Positions 1 to 7,764 of a stretch of DNA of 44,297 nt are shown here, in pieces. Below the pieces are notes generated by a model. The model saw only the letters and a list, made by a program, of their open reading frames with translations. It was not told where the DNA came from and did no database searches. Positions within the stretch are counted from its first letter, which is position 1; every line of letters begins with the position of its first letter. Source of the stretch: JBKEAJ01 sp047972135 (GTDB taxonomy: Bacteria > Bacteroidota > Bacteroidia > Bacteroidales > Prolixibacteraceae); contig JBKEAJ010000129.1 of NCBI GenBank assembly GCA_047972135.1, positions 1-44,297 of the forward strand, given 5' to 3'. The translations under genes were made by a program, and so were the position numbers.

Positions 1-2
1 AT

Positions 3-353
3 AAAAATCACACTATAGATAATGCTTTAAACCGATTTGAGAATATGAAAAAGAAATGGAAAGGCAAATATCCGAGCTTAAAAAGGTATCTAGACAATTT
101 TGATATTCCCCCTTATCTAACGTTCTTAGAATTTGATTTTAGAATACGTCGTATGATTTACACAACTAACTGGATAGAATGATTTAACAGAAGCTGTCGC
201 AGAACATTGAAAGAGAGAGGGGCTTTTCCTAATGAAGAGTCAGTTTTAGCACTTATAACTAGTGTTGCTGTAGAAAAAAGCGAAAAACATTATGCATATA
301 AGATTTATAATCTTAATTTTGACCCCAAATTAGGGAAACCACAGAGAGAATAA
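3..353 (+). pseudogene. IS256-family transposase, 3' fragment with in-frame stop
   Basis: The frame ending at the TAA at 351-353 reads as the C-terminal part of an IS256/mutator-type transposase. The stretch RRMIYTTNWIE followed by FNRSCRRTLKERGAFPNEES matches the conserved region around the last catalytic glutamate of that family. The frame is interrupted by a TGA at 180-182, exactly between the conserved IE and FNR. Other genes in the window end with TGA (for example ettA), so recoding is unlikely and the copy is probably dead. The 5' part lies outside the window. Family assignment is good; activity is judged absent by inference. Confidence 0.8.
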
Positions 354-364
354 GAGCAAAAAAA

Positions 365-414
365 CGCCGTTGTTAGAGCTAAGGGCTGTACAGCCCTCAG
401 CTCTAACAACGGCG
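365..414. terminator. 50-bp near-perfect palindrome after the transposase
   Basis: A 16-bp arm starting CGCCGTTGTTAGAGCT pairs with AGCTCTAACAACGGCG. One A/C mismatch separates this from an inner perfect 16-bp palindrome AGGGCTGTACAGCCCT. On the plus-strand left side there are seven A residues (358-364), so transcripts of the minus strand would end the hairpin with a U-run, which fits an intrinsic terminator for leftward transcription. The right side has only AAAA and gives no U-run for plus-strand transcripts. It may shield the insertion sequence from neighbouring transcription. Confidence 0.7.
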
Positions 415-426
415 AAAAGAGAAAAA

Positions 427-452
427 GAAAGATTGTCTGAAAGTTTAGATAT
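427..452. mobile_element. Possible right end of the IS256-like element
   Basis: The stretch GATTGTCTGAAAGTTTAGAT lies between the palindrome and the next gene and could be the terminal inverted repeat of the insertion sequence. The left end is outside the window, so no inverted repeat or target duplication can be seen. This is a guess from position only. Confidence 0.25.
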
Positions 453-485
453 ATGCTTCCAGACACACTAATATGGACAATACCT

Positions 486-1274
486 ATGAGAACGATAATT
501 TTGGTAATTTTTCTAATATTACCTTCATTTTTGCGAGCTCAAGTAGCTGATAAAGACAGCATTGACTTAAACTTGCAATATAAGAATCTAAAGGAAGTCA
601 AAAGAGATTGGAGTTTATATAAGGACTACACATCTCCCTTTGAAGAACGACAGTCTAATCGATTACTTATCAGTAGTGGAACTATCATAGGAGCATCGAT
701 AGTTTCCTTCGGCATTCTGTATGCACTTCCAGAGACTTTCACCAAGTGGGACAAGGAGAATATGACTTTTAACACTCTGACAAGTGATTGGTGGGATAAT
801 GTAAAGGCAGGACCGGTGATAGACGAAGACAATTTATTTCTAAATTGGATAATGCACCCCTATTTTGGTGGTGTATATTATATGACAGCTCGCTCGGCAG
901 GACATAAGTGGTACACCTCTGCGGTGCATTCGGCACTTGTTTCCACTTTTTTCTGGGAGTATGGCATTGAGGCATTTGCAGAAATTCCATCAATACAAGA
1001 CCTGATAATAACACCTGTACTTGGTTCGGTAGTTGGTGAAGCATTCTTTAGTGCAAAGAAAAGTATCAAGCGCAACAACTATTACCTACTGGGGTCGAGA
1101 TGGCTCGGAAAATTCACCCTCTTCCTCATAGATCCTCTCAACGAGATTCAGGACTGCTTTGTGCGCCGCAATTTACGCAAAGGAGTGAAATCATCGGCGG
1201 GACAACTCCACTCATTTCTCAGTCCCAATCCTCAAACTGGACAGCTGACAATAAATATCAGTATTAATTTCTAG
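486..1274 (+). CDS. DUF3943 domain envelope protein
   Basis: The 262-residue protein starts with a clean signal peptide (MRTIILVIFLILPSFLRAQ), which decides for the ATG at 486 over the in-frame ATG at 453; the extra eleven residues from 453 are polar and run back to the possible end of the insertion sequence. A hydrophobic segment follows at about residues 60-82. The signature HPYFGG (124-129), YYMTARSAG and FWEYGIEAFAEIPSIQDL (156-173) is typical of DUF3943 proteins, which are envelope proteins of unknown role in Bacteroidota and Proteobacteria. It stands alone on this strand. The nearby transposon end may have replaced its natural promoter. The biochemical function is unknown. Confidence 0.8.
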   Translation: MRTIILVIFLILPSFLRAQVADKDSIDLNLQYKNLKEVKRDWSLYKDYTSPFEERQSNRLLISSGTIIGASIVSFGILYALPETFTKWDKENMTFNTLTSDWWDNVKAGPVIDEDNLFLNWIMHPYFGGVYYMTARSAGHKWYTSAVHSALVSTFFWEYGIEAFAEIPSIQDLIITPVLGSVVGEAFFSAKKSIKRNNYYLLGSRWLGKFTLFLIDPLNEIQDCFVRRNLRKGVKSSAGQLHSFLSPNPQTGQLTINISINF

Positions 1275-1322
1275 GGTAGCGAATTTCATTATCACATCAG
1301 CAGATAAGCAATAAACGCATTA

Positions 1323-2120
1323 TTATTGTTTTTGCAGATTTATCTCCTCTTTCTCGTTTTGATTTGATATTGATATTTTAAGTCCGGAACTGTTTTCCGT
1401 TGCCATACCTGTCCACGTAGTGCCATTGGGTTTTTTAAACTCCACATTATAAATACCCGACACATCGGATGCCTTCAGTTTTGCTACTTCCTCCAGTTTT
1501 TTGTAGCCTTTACTCTCGCCGTTCATAATTATCAGTTTCTTATCCTTGCTTCCTGCATCTTGTAAATCAAAAATATATGAATCTCCGAAATACATTTGTT
1601 GAGGCTGATATTCTTCACTCGTTTTAGCAGGCTTAGCAGGCACAATAGTACTCATTGGGACAACTGCTGCTTGCTCTGTCGCTATATTTGTACTCTGCCG
1701 TATTGCTCCATAATTACTCATTGGGGGTAGCGCTTCAAAGTCTTTGAAAGCATCGGCTATTGCTTCGCCGTATCCTTCTTGAAAATCTTTGGAGGTGCCT
1801 ACTCCTTCGTTCGACCATACAATCTTATTCATACAATCGGTAAACTCTACGTCGACTTTACATCTAAGCATGGAGTTTTTCTTATTGATTTTGGCAAACA
1901 GTATCTCGCAAGGCGCAACCGAGTTATCCTCGTTTTTATATGTCGTATTAATTCCTTTTTCTCTCAACACTGCTTCCAATGCGGAGCTCACAAGGTAGGG
2001 ATTTGGTTCATCACCGATTGTTGGCGACATAAGTGGTAATACAACGAGTTTATAGTCCTCCTGAGCGTAGCCTGAGTACAGAAAGAGTATACTCAAAGCC
2101 ATCAATAATGTCTTCTTCAT
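1323..2120 (-). CDS. Secreted protein of unknown function
   Basis: A 265-residue protein with an N-terminal signal peptide (MKKTLLMALSILFLYSGYAQ, cleavage after the A of YAQ). The first half (YKLVVLPLM, then a conserved-looking region with two cysteines) resembles small periplasmic or outer-membrane-associated proteins of Bacteroidota. A low-complexity linker rich in A, T and P follows near residues 140-170, then a C-terminal beta-rich domain. I do not recognise a named family. The ATG is preceded directly by a repeat element that also precedes two other genes here (see 2132-2182). It is a single-gene unit facing the DUF3943 gene, with 48 bases between the two ends. Confidence 0.6.
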   Translation of the reverse strand: MKKTLLMALSILFLYSGYAQEDYKLVVLPLMSPTIGDEPNPYLVSSALEAVLREKGINTTYKNEDNSVAPCEILFAKINKKNSMLRCKVDVEFTDCMNKIVWSNEGVGTSKDFQEGYGEAIADAFKDFEALPPMSNYGAIRQSTNIATEQAAVVPMSTIVPAKPAKTSEEYQPQQMYFGDSYIFDLQDAGSKDKKLIIMNGESKGYKKLEEVAKLKASDVSGIYNVEFKKPNGTTWTGMATENSSGLKISISNQNEKEEINLQKQ

Positions 2121-2131
2121 CTGTTTTATAA

Positions 2132-2182
2132 TTTTGCAATAAGCTGTAAGCTATAGGCATTATGCTTCTGCTGTTTTTAATC
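2132..2182 (-). repeat. Start-codon-proximal repeat, copy 1
   Basis: Read on the minus strand toward the gene ending at 1323, this is GATTAAAAACAGCA, a variable middle, then AGCTTACAGCTTATTGC and an A-rich run into the ATG at 2120. The same element precedes the ATG of the sulfatase (20995-21045) and the phosphatase (25656-25699) in the same orientation. It may be a duplicated leader or promoter or part of a mobile repeat. Confidence 0.7.
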
Positions 2183-2191
2183 GTCCTCCGT

Positions 2192-2247
2192 CATTGCGAG
2201 CGTTAGCGTGGCAATCTGTTCTTTGTTGCAGGAGATTGCTTCGTCGC
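2192..2247 (+). repeat. CATTGCGAG interspersed repeat, copy 1 (truncated)
   Basis: It begins with CATTGCGAGCGTTAGCGTGG and matches the first about 56 bases of the 71-bp element seen at 20486, 22531, 25706 and 38933. The right arm with the inverted CTCGCAATG is lost or strongly diverged; after 2247 the sequence continues into a separate small hairpin. Confidence 0.8.
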
Positions 2248-2255
2248 ATCAATGA

Positions 2256-2275
2256 AGACGCACGGCAGTGCGTCT
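2256..2275. repeat. Small hairpin repeat AGACGCAC/GTGCGTCT
   Basis: A perfect 8-bp stem with a GGCA loop sits directly beside the truncated repeat copy. Such hairpins are common as dispersed intergenic repeats in Bacteroidota; here only one copy is seen. No U-run follows on either strand, so it is not a standard terminator. Confidence 0.55.
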
Positions 2276-2351
2276 CTACATTTTACCTGTATCCATATCC
2301 TTCATTATTAATCATTTACGATTTAAAAAGGCTCGATTCATGTTCTTTTTT

Positions 2352-3617
2352 TTACGAGGTTACTATTCCATCAAGGGGATACCTATCTTTGGGATACTCT
2401 CCGTCGTCCAGTTTCTTTCGTATGACCTTAAAACAATCGATAGTATATTTCACATCTTCGAGGCTATGCATTGCAGTTGGGATAAGGCGTATCAGCAATT
2501 CTCCCTTAGGGATAACTGGATAAACCACAATTGAGCAAAACAGCTTATAGTTTTCTCTGAGGTCGTAAACCACTTGTGTTCCCTCTATTGGCGAGCCGCT
2601 GAGATAAACTGGAGTAACGGCGGTATTTGTCTTCCCGAGGTTGAAGCCTTCGGCTTTCAGTCCATTTTGCAGTGCGCTTGCTACTTCCCAGAGCTTATCT
2701 TTAAGTTCGGGCATTGTACGTAGCATTTCGAGTCGTTTTTGTGCACCGATAACAAGCGGCATCGGCAAAGACTTTGCGAAGGTTTGCGAGCGCATATTAT
2801 ATCTAAGAATATTGCAAACATCTGTATTACAGGCGACAAATGCTCCAATCAATGCCATTGATTTGGCAAATGTTCCAAAAAGGACATCTACTCCGTCGAT
2901 GCATCCAAGATGTTCGGCTGCTCCTGCTCCTGTTTTACCCATAGTTCCGAATCCATGAGCATCGTCGACAAGCAATCTGAAATTAAAATCTTTTTTCAGA
3001 GCAACAATTTCGTCTAGTTTACCAAGCACTCCCGACATTCCAAAAACACCTTCGGTAATTACGAGTATTCCGCCACCTTGCTTTTCGGCAAGAGCCGTTG
3101 CACGGGAAAGTTGTTTTTTTAGGCTTTCCATATCATTGTGCTGATACACATATCTTTTACCCATATGCAGGCGTACACCATCTAGTATGCAAGCATGAGA
3201 ATCGGAGTCGTAGACAATGACATCGTTTCTATCGACAAGAGCATCAATAATTGACACCATACCTTGATATCCGAAATTCAGCAAAAATGTATCTTCCTTA
3301 CCAACAAACTCTGCAAGCTCTCTCTCTAGTTTTTCATGTTCAGAAGTTTGTCCTGACATCATTCGTGCACCCATAGGGTATCCCAATCCCCATTTGGCAG
3401 TAGCTTCTGTGTCGACTTTTCTTATTTCGGGATGATTTGCAAGTCCGAGGTAATTATTGAGACTCCATGTCAGCATTTCTTTACCGTTAAACATCATCCT
3501 TGCATTTATTTCCCCTTCTAGTTTAGGGAATGTGAAGTATCCGTGCGACATATCCATGTGTCGTCCGATATTACCTCTTTTAGAAAGCACTTTTTCAAAT
3601 AAATCCACTTTGTTCAA
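2352..3617 (-). CDS. PLP-dependent acyl-CoA/ACP amino acid transferase (serine palmitoyltransferase or cysteate acyltransferase type)
   Basis: The 421-residue protein belongs to the alpha-oxoamine synthase family, which condenses an amino acid with an acyl thioester using PLP. Seen features are SLNNYLGL (52-59), the stacking histidine in SDSHACI (H141), VDDAHGFG (218-224) and the PLP lysine in GTFAKS (K252). Candidate products are 3-ketosphinganine (from serine) or a capnine precursor (from cysteate). It lies 53 bases behind cysN, in line with cysD-cysN, which favours a link with sulfur metabolism but does not prove it. There is no ATG at the front: the frame opens with TTG at 3617 or GTG at 3608, and the first ATG (codon 21) would cut conserved sequence. 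Kbl or BioF activity remains possible. Confidence 0.8.
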   Translation of the reverse strand: MNKVDLFEKVLSKRGNIGRHMDMSHGYFTFPKLEGEINARMMFNGKEMLTWSLNNYLGLANHPEIRKVDTEATAKWGLGYPMGARMMSGQTSEHEKLERELAEFVGKEDTFLLNFGYQGMVSIIDALVDRNDVIVYDSDSHACILDGVRLHMGKRYVYQHNDMESLKKQLSRATALAEKQGGGILVITEGVFGMSGVLGKLDEIVALKKDFNFRLLVDDAHGFGTMGKTGAGAAEHLGCIDGVDVLFGTFAKSMALIGAFVACNTDVCNILRYNMRSQTFAKSLPMPLVIGAQKRLEMLRTMPELKDKLWEVASALQNGLKAEGFNLGKTNTAVTPVYLSGSPIEGTQVVYDLRENYKLFCSIVVYPVIPKGELLIRLIPTAMHSLEDVKYTIDCFKVIRKKLDDGEYPKDRYPLDGIVTS

Positions 3618-3670
3618 TATTATATGTTATTATTATTTTCAGAGATATTCGATTTCTCTATTGTCTGCAT

Positions 3671-4948
3671 TTATATTATCATTCCAACGCCGACGGTATT
3701 ATTTGTAGACTCGTCTATCAGCACAAGCGAGCCTGTGCTTCTATTTTTCGAGTAACTATCGAAACATATAGGTTTAGAAGTTTTTATTCTGACTTTTGCT
3801 ATATCGTTAAGTCCGATTTGCTTATCGTCGGTAATTTCCTCCAAAGTATTGACATCCACCTTAAACACGACTTCTTTGATAATAGCTCTTGCCTCGGAAG
3901 CACAGTGCATTATCGAGTATTTTCCACCTTCTGTCATAGGTTTTTCGCTCATCCAACACATCATTATTTCGAGATCATTAGATTCTTGTGGTCTGTTATC
4001 GGGCTTTGCGATCATATCTCCACGAGAAATATCAATATCATCTTCAAGTCTTATTGTTGCCGACATTGGAGGAAATACTTTTTTGAGTTCGTCGCCTGCA
4101 AATTCCACATGAGTAATTTTAGATTTTTTACCTGACGGAAGTATCACTACCTCTTCGCCTTTTCTGAAAACTCCGCCCACAACTCGTCCGGCATAACCTC
4201 TGTAGTCGTGATGTTCGTCGGTATATGGTCTGATTACATACTGCACTGGGAAGCGAGCGTCGTCAAGATTTTCGTCACTACCTATGTGTATATTTTCGAG
4301 TATATGCATCAGAGTACCGCCTTTATGCCATTTCATTTTTTTGGAACGGCCGACCACGTTATCTCCTTTCAATGCACTGATAGGGACATATTGAATATCT
4401 TTGACTGTAAGTTTTGCTGAGAATTTTTTATATTCGGCTTTTATTCTCTCAAACACCTTCTGGTCGTAGTCAACAATATCCATCTTATTGACACACACTA
4501 TAATATGAGGTATTTGCAAAAGAGACGCAATATATGAATGTCTGAATGTTTGCTCCACCACTCCGTTTCTTGCATCTACAAGTATAAGAGCAACATTTGC
4601 TGTTGAAGCTCCTGTAACCATATTCCTGGTGTACTGAATGTGTCCTGGAGTATCTGCAATTATGAATTTACGTTTTGGTGTGGCAAAATATCTATAAGCC
4701 ACGTCGATAGTAATTCCTTGTTCTCTTTCTGCTTTCAGTCCGTCGGTAAGTAAAGCAAGGTTCATGCTGTCCTGTCCTCTTCTTTTGCTATCTCTTTCGA
4801 CGGCTTCCAGCTGGTCTTCAAAAATCGACTTACTGTCATACAGAAGGCGACCAATGAGAGTAGATTTACCGTCGTCCACACTTCCTGCGGTAGTAAACCT
4901 CAGCAACTCCATATTCAGGTATCCTTGATTATCAAATTTATCTTGCAT
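3671..4948 (-). CDS. cysN: Sulfate adenylyltransferase subunit 1 (GTPase)
   Basis: A translation-factor-like GTPase of 425 residues that drives ATP sulfurylase (ATP plus sulfate to APS) together with CysD. The P-loop GSVDDGKST (22-30), switch II DTPGH (99-103) and NKMD (154-157) are all intact, followed by the two beta-barrel domains of the EF-Tu type. It begins at the ATG 20 bases behind cysD, so the two are almost certainly co-transcribed. Its length fits CysN alone; no APS kinase domain is fused at the C-terminus and no cysC gene is present in the window. Confidence 0.95.
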   Translation of the reverse strand: MQDKFDNQGYLNMELLRFTTAGSVDDGKSTLIGRLLYDSKSIFEDQLEAVERDSKRRGQDSMNLALLTDGLKAEREQGITIDVAYRYFATPKRKFIIADTPGHIQYTRNMVTGASTANVALILVDARNGVVEQTFRHSYIASLLQIPHIIVCVNKMDIVDYDQKVFERIKAEYKKFSAKLTVKDIQYVPISALKGDNVVGRSKKMKWHKGGTLMHILENIHIGSDENLDDARFPVQYVIRPYTDEHHDYRGYAGRVVGGVFRKGEEVVILPSGKKSKITHVEFAGDELKKVFPPMSATIRLEDDIDISRGDMIAKPDNRPQESNDLEIMMCWMSEKPMTEGGKYSIMHCASEARAIIKEVVFKVDVNTLEEITDDKQIGLNDIAKVRIKTSKPICFDSYSKNRSTGSLVLIDESTNNTVGVGMII

Positions 4949-4968
4949 TTCGTGGCTCTTGCTTTATA

Positions 4969-5874
4969 TTAAAAGTATCCTTGTTTTTTTCTATCTTCCA
5001 TAGCTGATTCGGAGCGTTTATCATCGGCACGTCCACCTCTTTCGGTAACACGAGTAACTGCTATTTCGTCTATAATGTCTAATACTGACGATGCTTTCGA
5101 CTCTGTTAGTCCGGTGCATGTAACATCACCGATAGTACGACATCTAAAATCTCCCTCGACAATCTCCTCACTATCTTTCAGTTGCATAAAATCCGCCCAT
5201 GCCAGCCACATTCCGTCTCTCATAAAGGCTTTACGTTTATGCGTAAAATAAAGGCTTGGTAATTCTATTTTTTCGCGATATATGTATTGCCAAACGTCCA
5301 TTTCTGTCCAGTTTGATATTGGGAACACTCTGAAATGCTCGCCCATATTTTTTTTGCCATTAAAGATATTCCAAAGCTCGGGTCGTTGTCTTTTGGGATC
5401 CCATTGTCCGAAGTCGTCTCTATGCGAGAAGAAACGTTCTTTAGCTCGGGCTTTTTCCTCGTCTCTACGCCCACCGCCGAGTGCGACATCGAATTTATTT
5501 CGTTCGATAGCATCCAGGAGAGTAATCGTTTGCAGAGAGTTTCTACTGGCATAAACACCAGATTCTTCTTTCACTCTTCCCGTGTCTATGGACTCTTGCA
5601 CAGACCCCACCACCAATCTGGCTCCGAGTTCTTCGACAATATCATCACGAAATTTTATTGTTTCGTCAAAATTATGTCCGGTGTCCACGTGCAACAAGGT
5701 GAAAGGTATTTTGGCAGGAGCAAAGGCTTTCTTAGCCAGATGCACCATAACAATAGAATCCTTGCCACCTGAGAACATCAGTGCAGGATTTTCAAACTGA
5801 GCCGCTACTTCTCGCAACACATATACTGCCTCCGACTCAAGTTCGTCCAAATGATTCAAAGAATAATCGTCCAT
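4969..5874 (-). CDS. cysD: Sulfate adenylyltransferase subunit 2
   Basis: A 301-residue member of the PP-loop ATP pyrophosphatase family. The SGGKDS motif is at residues 35-40, LLHVDTGHNFDETI follows, and GGGRRDEEKARAKER and FRVFPISNWTEMDVWQYI are typical of CysD. With CysN it forms adenosine 5'-phosphosulfate in the cytoplasm. It is the first gene after a strong promoter candidate at 5896-5926 and is followed by cysN after 20 bases. The SLC13-type permease lies just upstream on the same strand and may deliver sulfate. Confidence 0.96.
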   Translation of the reverse strand: MDDYSLNHLDELESEAVYVLREVAAQFENPALMFSGGKDSIVMVHLAKKAFAPAKIPFTLLHVDTGHNFDETIKFRDDIVEELGARLVVGSVQESIDTGRVKEESGVYASRNSLQTITLLDAIERNKFDVALGGGRRDEEKARAKERFFSHRDDFGQWDPKRQRPELWNIFNGKKNMGEHFRVFPISNWTEMDVWQYIYREKIELPSLYFTHKRKAFMRDGMWLAWADFMQLKDSEEIVEGDFRCRTIGDVTCTGLTESKASSVLDIIDEIAVTRVTERGGRADDKRSESAMEDRKKQGYF

Positions 5875-5895
5875 AAATCTTCATTATAAAACGCA

Positions 5896-5926
5896 CAAAT
5901 ATAGTGGTAATCTACGATATTGACAA
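5896..5926 (-). promoter_or_regulatory. Candidate Bacteroidota-type promoter of cysD
   Basis: On the minus strand a TATATTTG (-7, consensus TAnnTTTG) at 5896-5903 is preceded after 20 bases by TTG (-33) at 5924-5926. It lies about 22 bases before the cysD ATG. This suggests that cysD-cysN and the acyl transferase behind them can be expressed apart from the upstream genes. Confidence 0.55.
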
Positions 5927-5943
5927 GCCGCTATACAAACATT

Positions 5944-7749
5944 TCAAAATGACCAGAATAGTGGAATTAGTACAATAGCAATAACTCCCAGCAATATTTG
6001 CAATGGCAAACCAATTCTCATAAAATCACCATATCGATAGGCTCCCAGGTTTTGAGTTATAAGGTTTGCCTGCGAGCCTAGAGGAGTAACAAAGCTCAAG
6101 GATGCCGCCACACATATAGCCATAATGAAAGGCTTAGGATCAACGCCTAAGTTTGCAGCAGCGTTAATAGCCACGGGGAAAGTCAGAGCGACAGCAACAT
6201 TATTGGTAATAAATTCGGTAAGCAAAGACGTAACGACATATATTATAATCAGCATTCCGTATGGACCAATGGGTTCACTCATTCCGGTAAAAATGTTTGC
6301 TATAGAACTTGCAACTCCCGACTCATACAAAGCGGCACTAATACCAAAAGCACTGGCAATGGCAATCAGCACATCCCATCGGACAAACTTCGTAAACTGA
6401 AACAGCGGAATAAATCCCGAAGCGACCATTGCAACAATTGCGAACACAACGAAATACAACATTGCATCAATACCCGACACATTGTTACGTGCCTGTACAA
6501 AAAGGGTTCCAAGCACCATTACGGCAATAATTATAAAAGCCGTTACTATATTTCTGATGTTAATCTCCTGATTTTCTATCTCTTCGGATTCTGAGGTAAG
6601 GTAGAAGTTCTTAGACTCTCCCCAGTTTTTTGCAAACTTTTTATTTGCCAGCATAATTATGTTGTCTCCCTCCTTCATTTCCACACTGTCCAACTCAAAA
6701 TTCGAGAAACGCTTTCCGTTGCGGTGTATTGCCAGGACCTTAGAGCGAGACTTTTCAGCGAATTTATATTCTGCAACGGTTTGTCCGATGCCTGGGAAAC
6801 GAGGCGAGAGTACTACTTCCACCTGAATAAGGTCTTCCGATTTCCCCAGCTCTGCAATTTCTTCCCAAGCAAAGAGTTGCACATCCGACATTGATATTGC
6901 CGTGGTTACACACTGCGAATTTCCTGCAAGAGCAAGTATATCGCCTTCCAACAAGCCGATAGCGGAATTTGAGGTTTTAATTTTTTTATTGTTTCTACTG
7001 ATTTGTACTACCTTAAAATCTCTCAACAACGGGTGTGTACGTTTTTCTATACTCTCCCCTATGAGTCCGCTACCTTTCGGGATAACAACCTCAATATAGT
7101 AGTCTCTAAATGTAGATTGCTCCAGCTTCTTTTTATCTACAAACTCCCCGGGCAGCCACCTATTACCTACTATCGACATATACAGTACTCCTACAATTGC
7201 TAGGATGCCACACAGTTTCATTGGTTCAAAAAGGTTCAAACTGTGCATATTCTGACTCAGCAGAAGTCCGTTCACTACAAGATTGGACGTAGAGCCCAGC
7301 ATAGTTGTGGCACCTCCCAGTATTGCAGCGTAAGAAAGAGGGAGCAGGAATTTCTGCGAAGAAATATTAAACTTTTCTGCCATTCTCTTTATAAATGGCA
7401 GAAAGATAGTAACTACCGTAACGCTGTTAATCAAAGTTGCCAGCATAGATATTGGCAACATCAGCCTAAGAATCATTCTTGGGAGCGGTATTTTTCTATC
7501 AAAAAGAGTTATTTTCGACAGTAGCAGAAACAATCCCGAACGGCTAATCCCCTCACCCACAAGAAATAGAAGTAGTATTATAATTGTAACTTTATTCGAG
7601 AAACCGACAAAAGCCTGGTCTATACTCACCACCCCCGCCACAATCAATATTGTCAGCATGGCAAACAGCACCAAGCCGGGACGAAAAGTCTCTCTATTCA
7701 GAAATATTAATCCGGCAATAATAGCTACTAAAACAAATACCACTTCCAT
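5944..7749 (-). CDS. SLC13-family permease with two RCK_C domains
   Basis: A 601-residue membrane protein with hydrophobic segments in the first about 190 residues, a soluble insert, and more membrane segments from about 400 to the end. The insert holds two TrkA-C/RCK_C-like units, around residues 205-295 (YYIEVVIPKGSGLIGESI ... LEGDILALAG) and 300-375 (VEVVLSPRFPGIGQTVAEY ... EGDNIIMLA). This layout is that of the DASS/SLC13 sodium-coupled sulfate or dicarboxylate transporters. The location beside cysDN makes sulfate the likely substrate, but this is inference. The start is 15 bases behind the end of the aminopeptidase gene. Confidence 0.85.
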   Translation of the reverse strand: MEVVFVLVAIIAGLIFLNRETFRPGLVLFAMLTILIVAGVVSIDQAFVGFSNKVTIIILLLFLVGEGISRSGLFLLLSKITLFDRKIPLPRMILRLMLPISMLATLINSVTVVTIFLPFIKRMAEKFNISSQKFLLPLSYAAILGGATTMLGSTSNLVVNGLLLSQNMHSLNLFEPMKLCGILAIVGVLYMSIVGNRWLPGEFVDKKKLEQSTFRDYYIEVVIPKGSGLIGESIEKRTHPLLRDFKVVQISRNNKKIKTSNSAIGLLEGDILALAGNSQCVTTAISMSDVQLFAWEEIAELGKSEDLIQVEVVLSPRFPGIGQTVAEYKFAEKSRSKVLAIHRNGKRFSNFELDSVEMKEGDNIIMLANKKFAKNWGESKNFYLTSESEEIENQEINIRNIVTAFIIIAVMVLGTLFVQARNNVSGIDAMLYFVVFAIVAMVASGFIPLFQFTKFVRWDVLIAIASAFGISAALYESGVASSIANIFTGMSEPIGPYGMLIIIYVVTSLLTEFITNNVAVALTFPVAINAAANLGVDPKPFIMAICVAASLSFVTPLGSQANLITQNLGAYRYGDFMRIGLPLQILLGVIAIVLIPLFWSF

Positions 7750-7764
7750 ATCGGTAGTTGTTTA

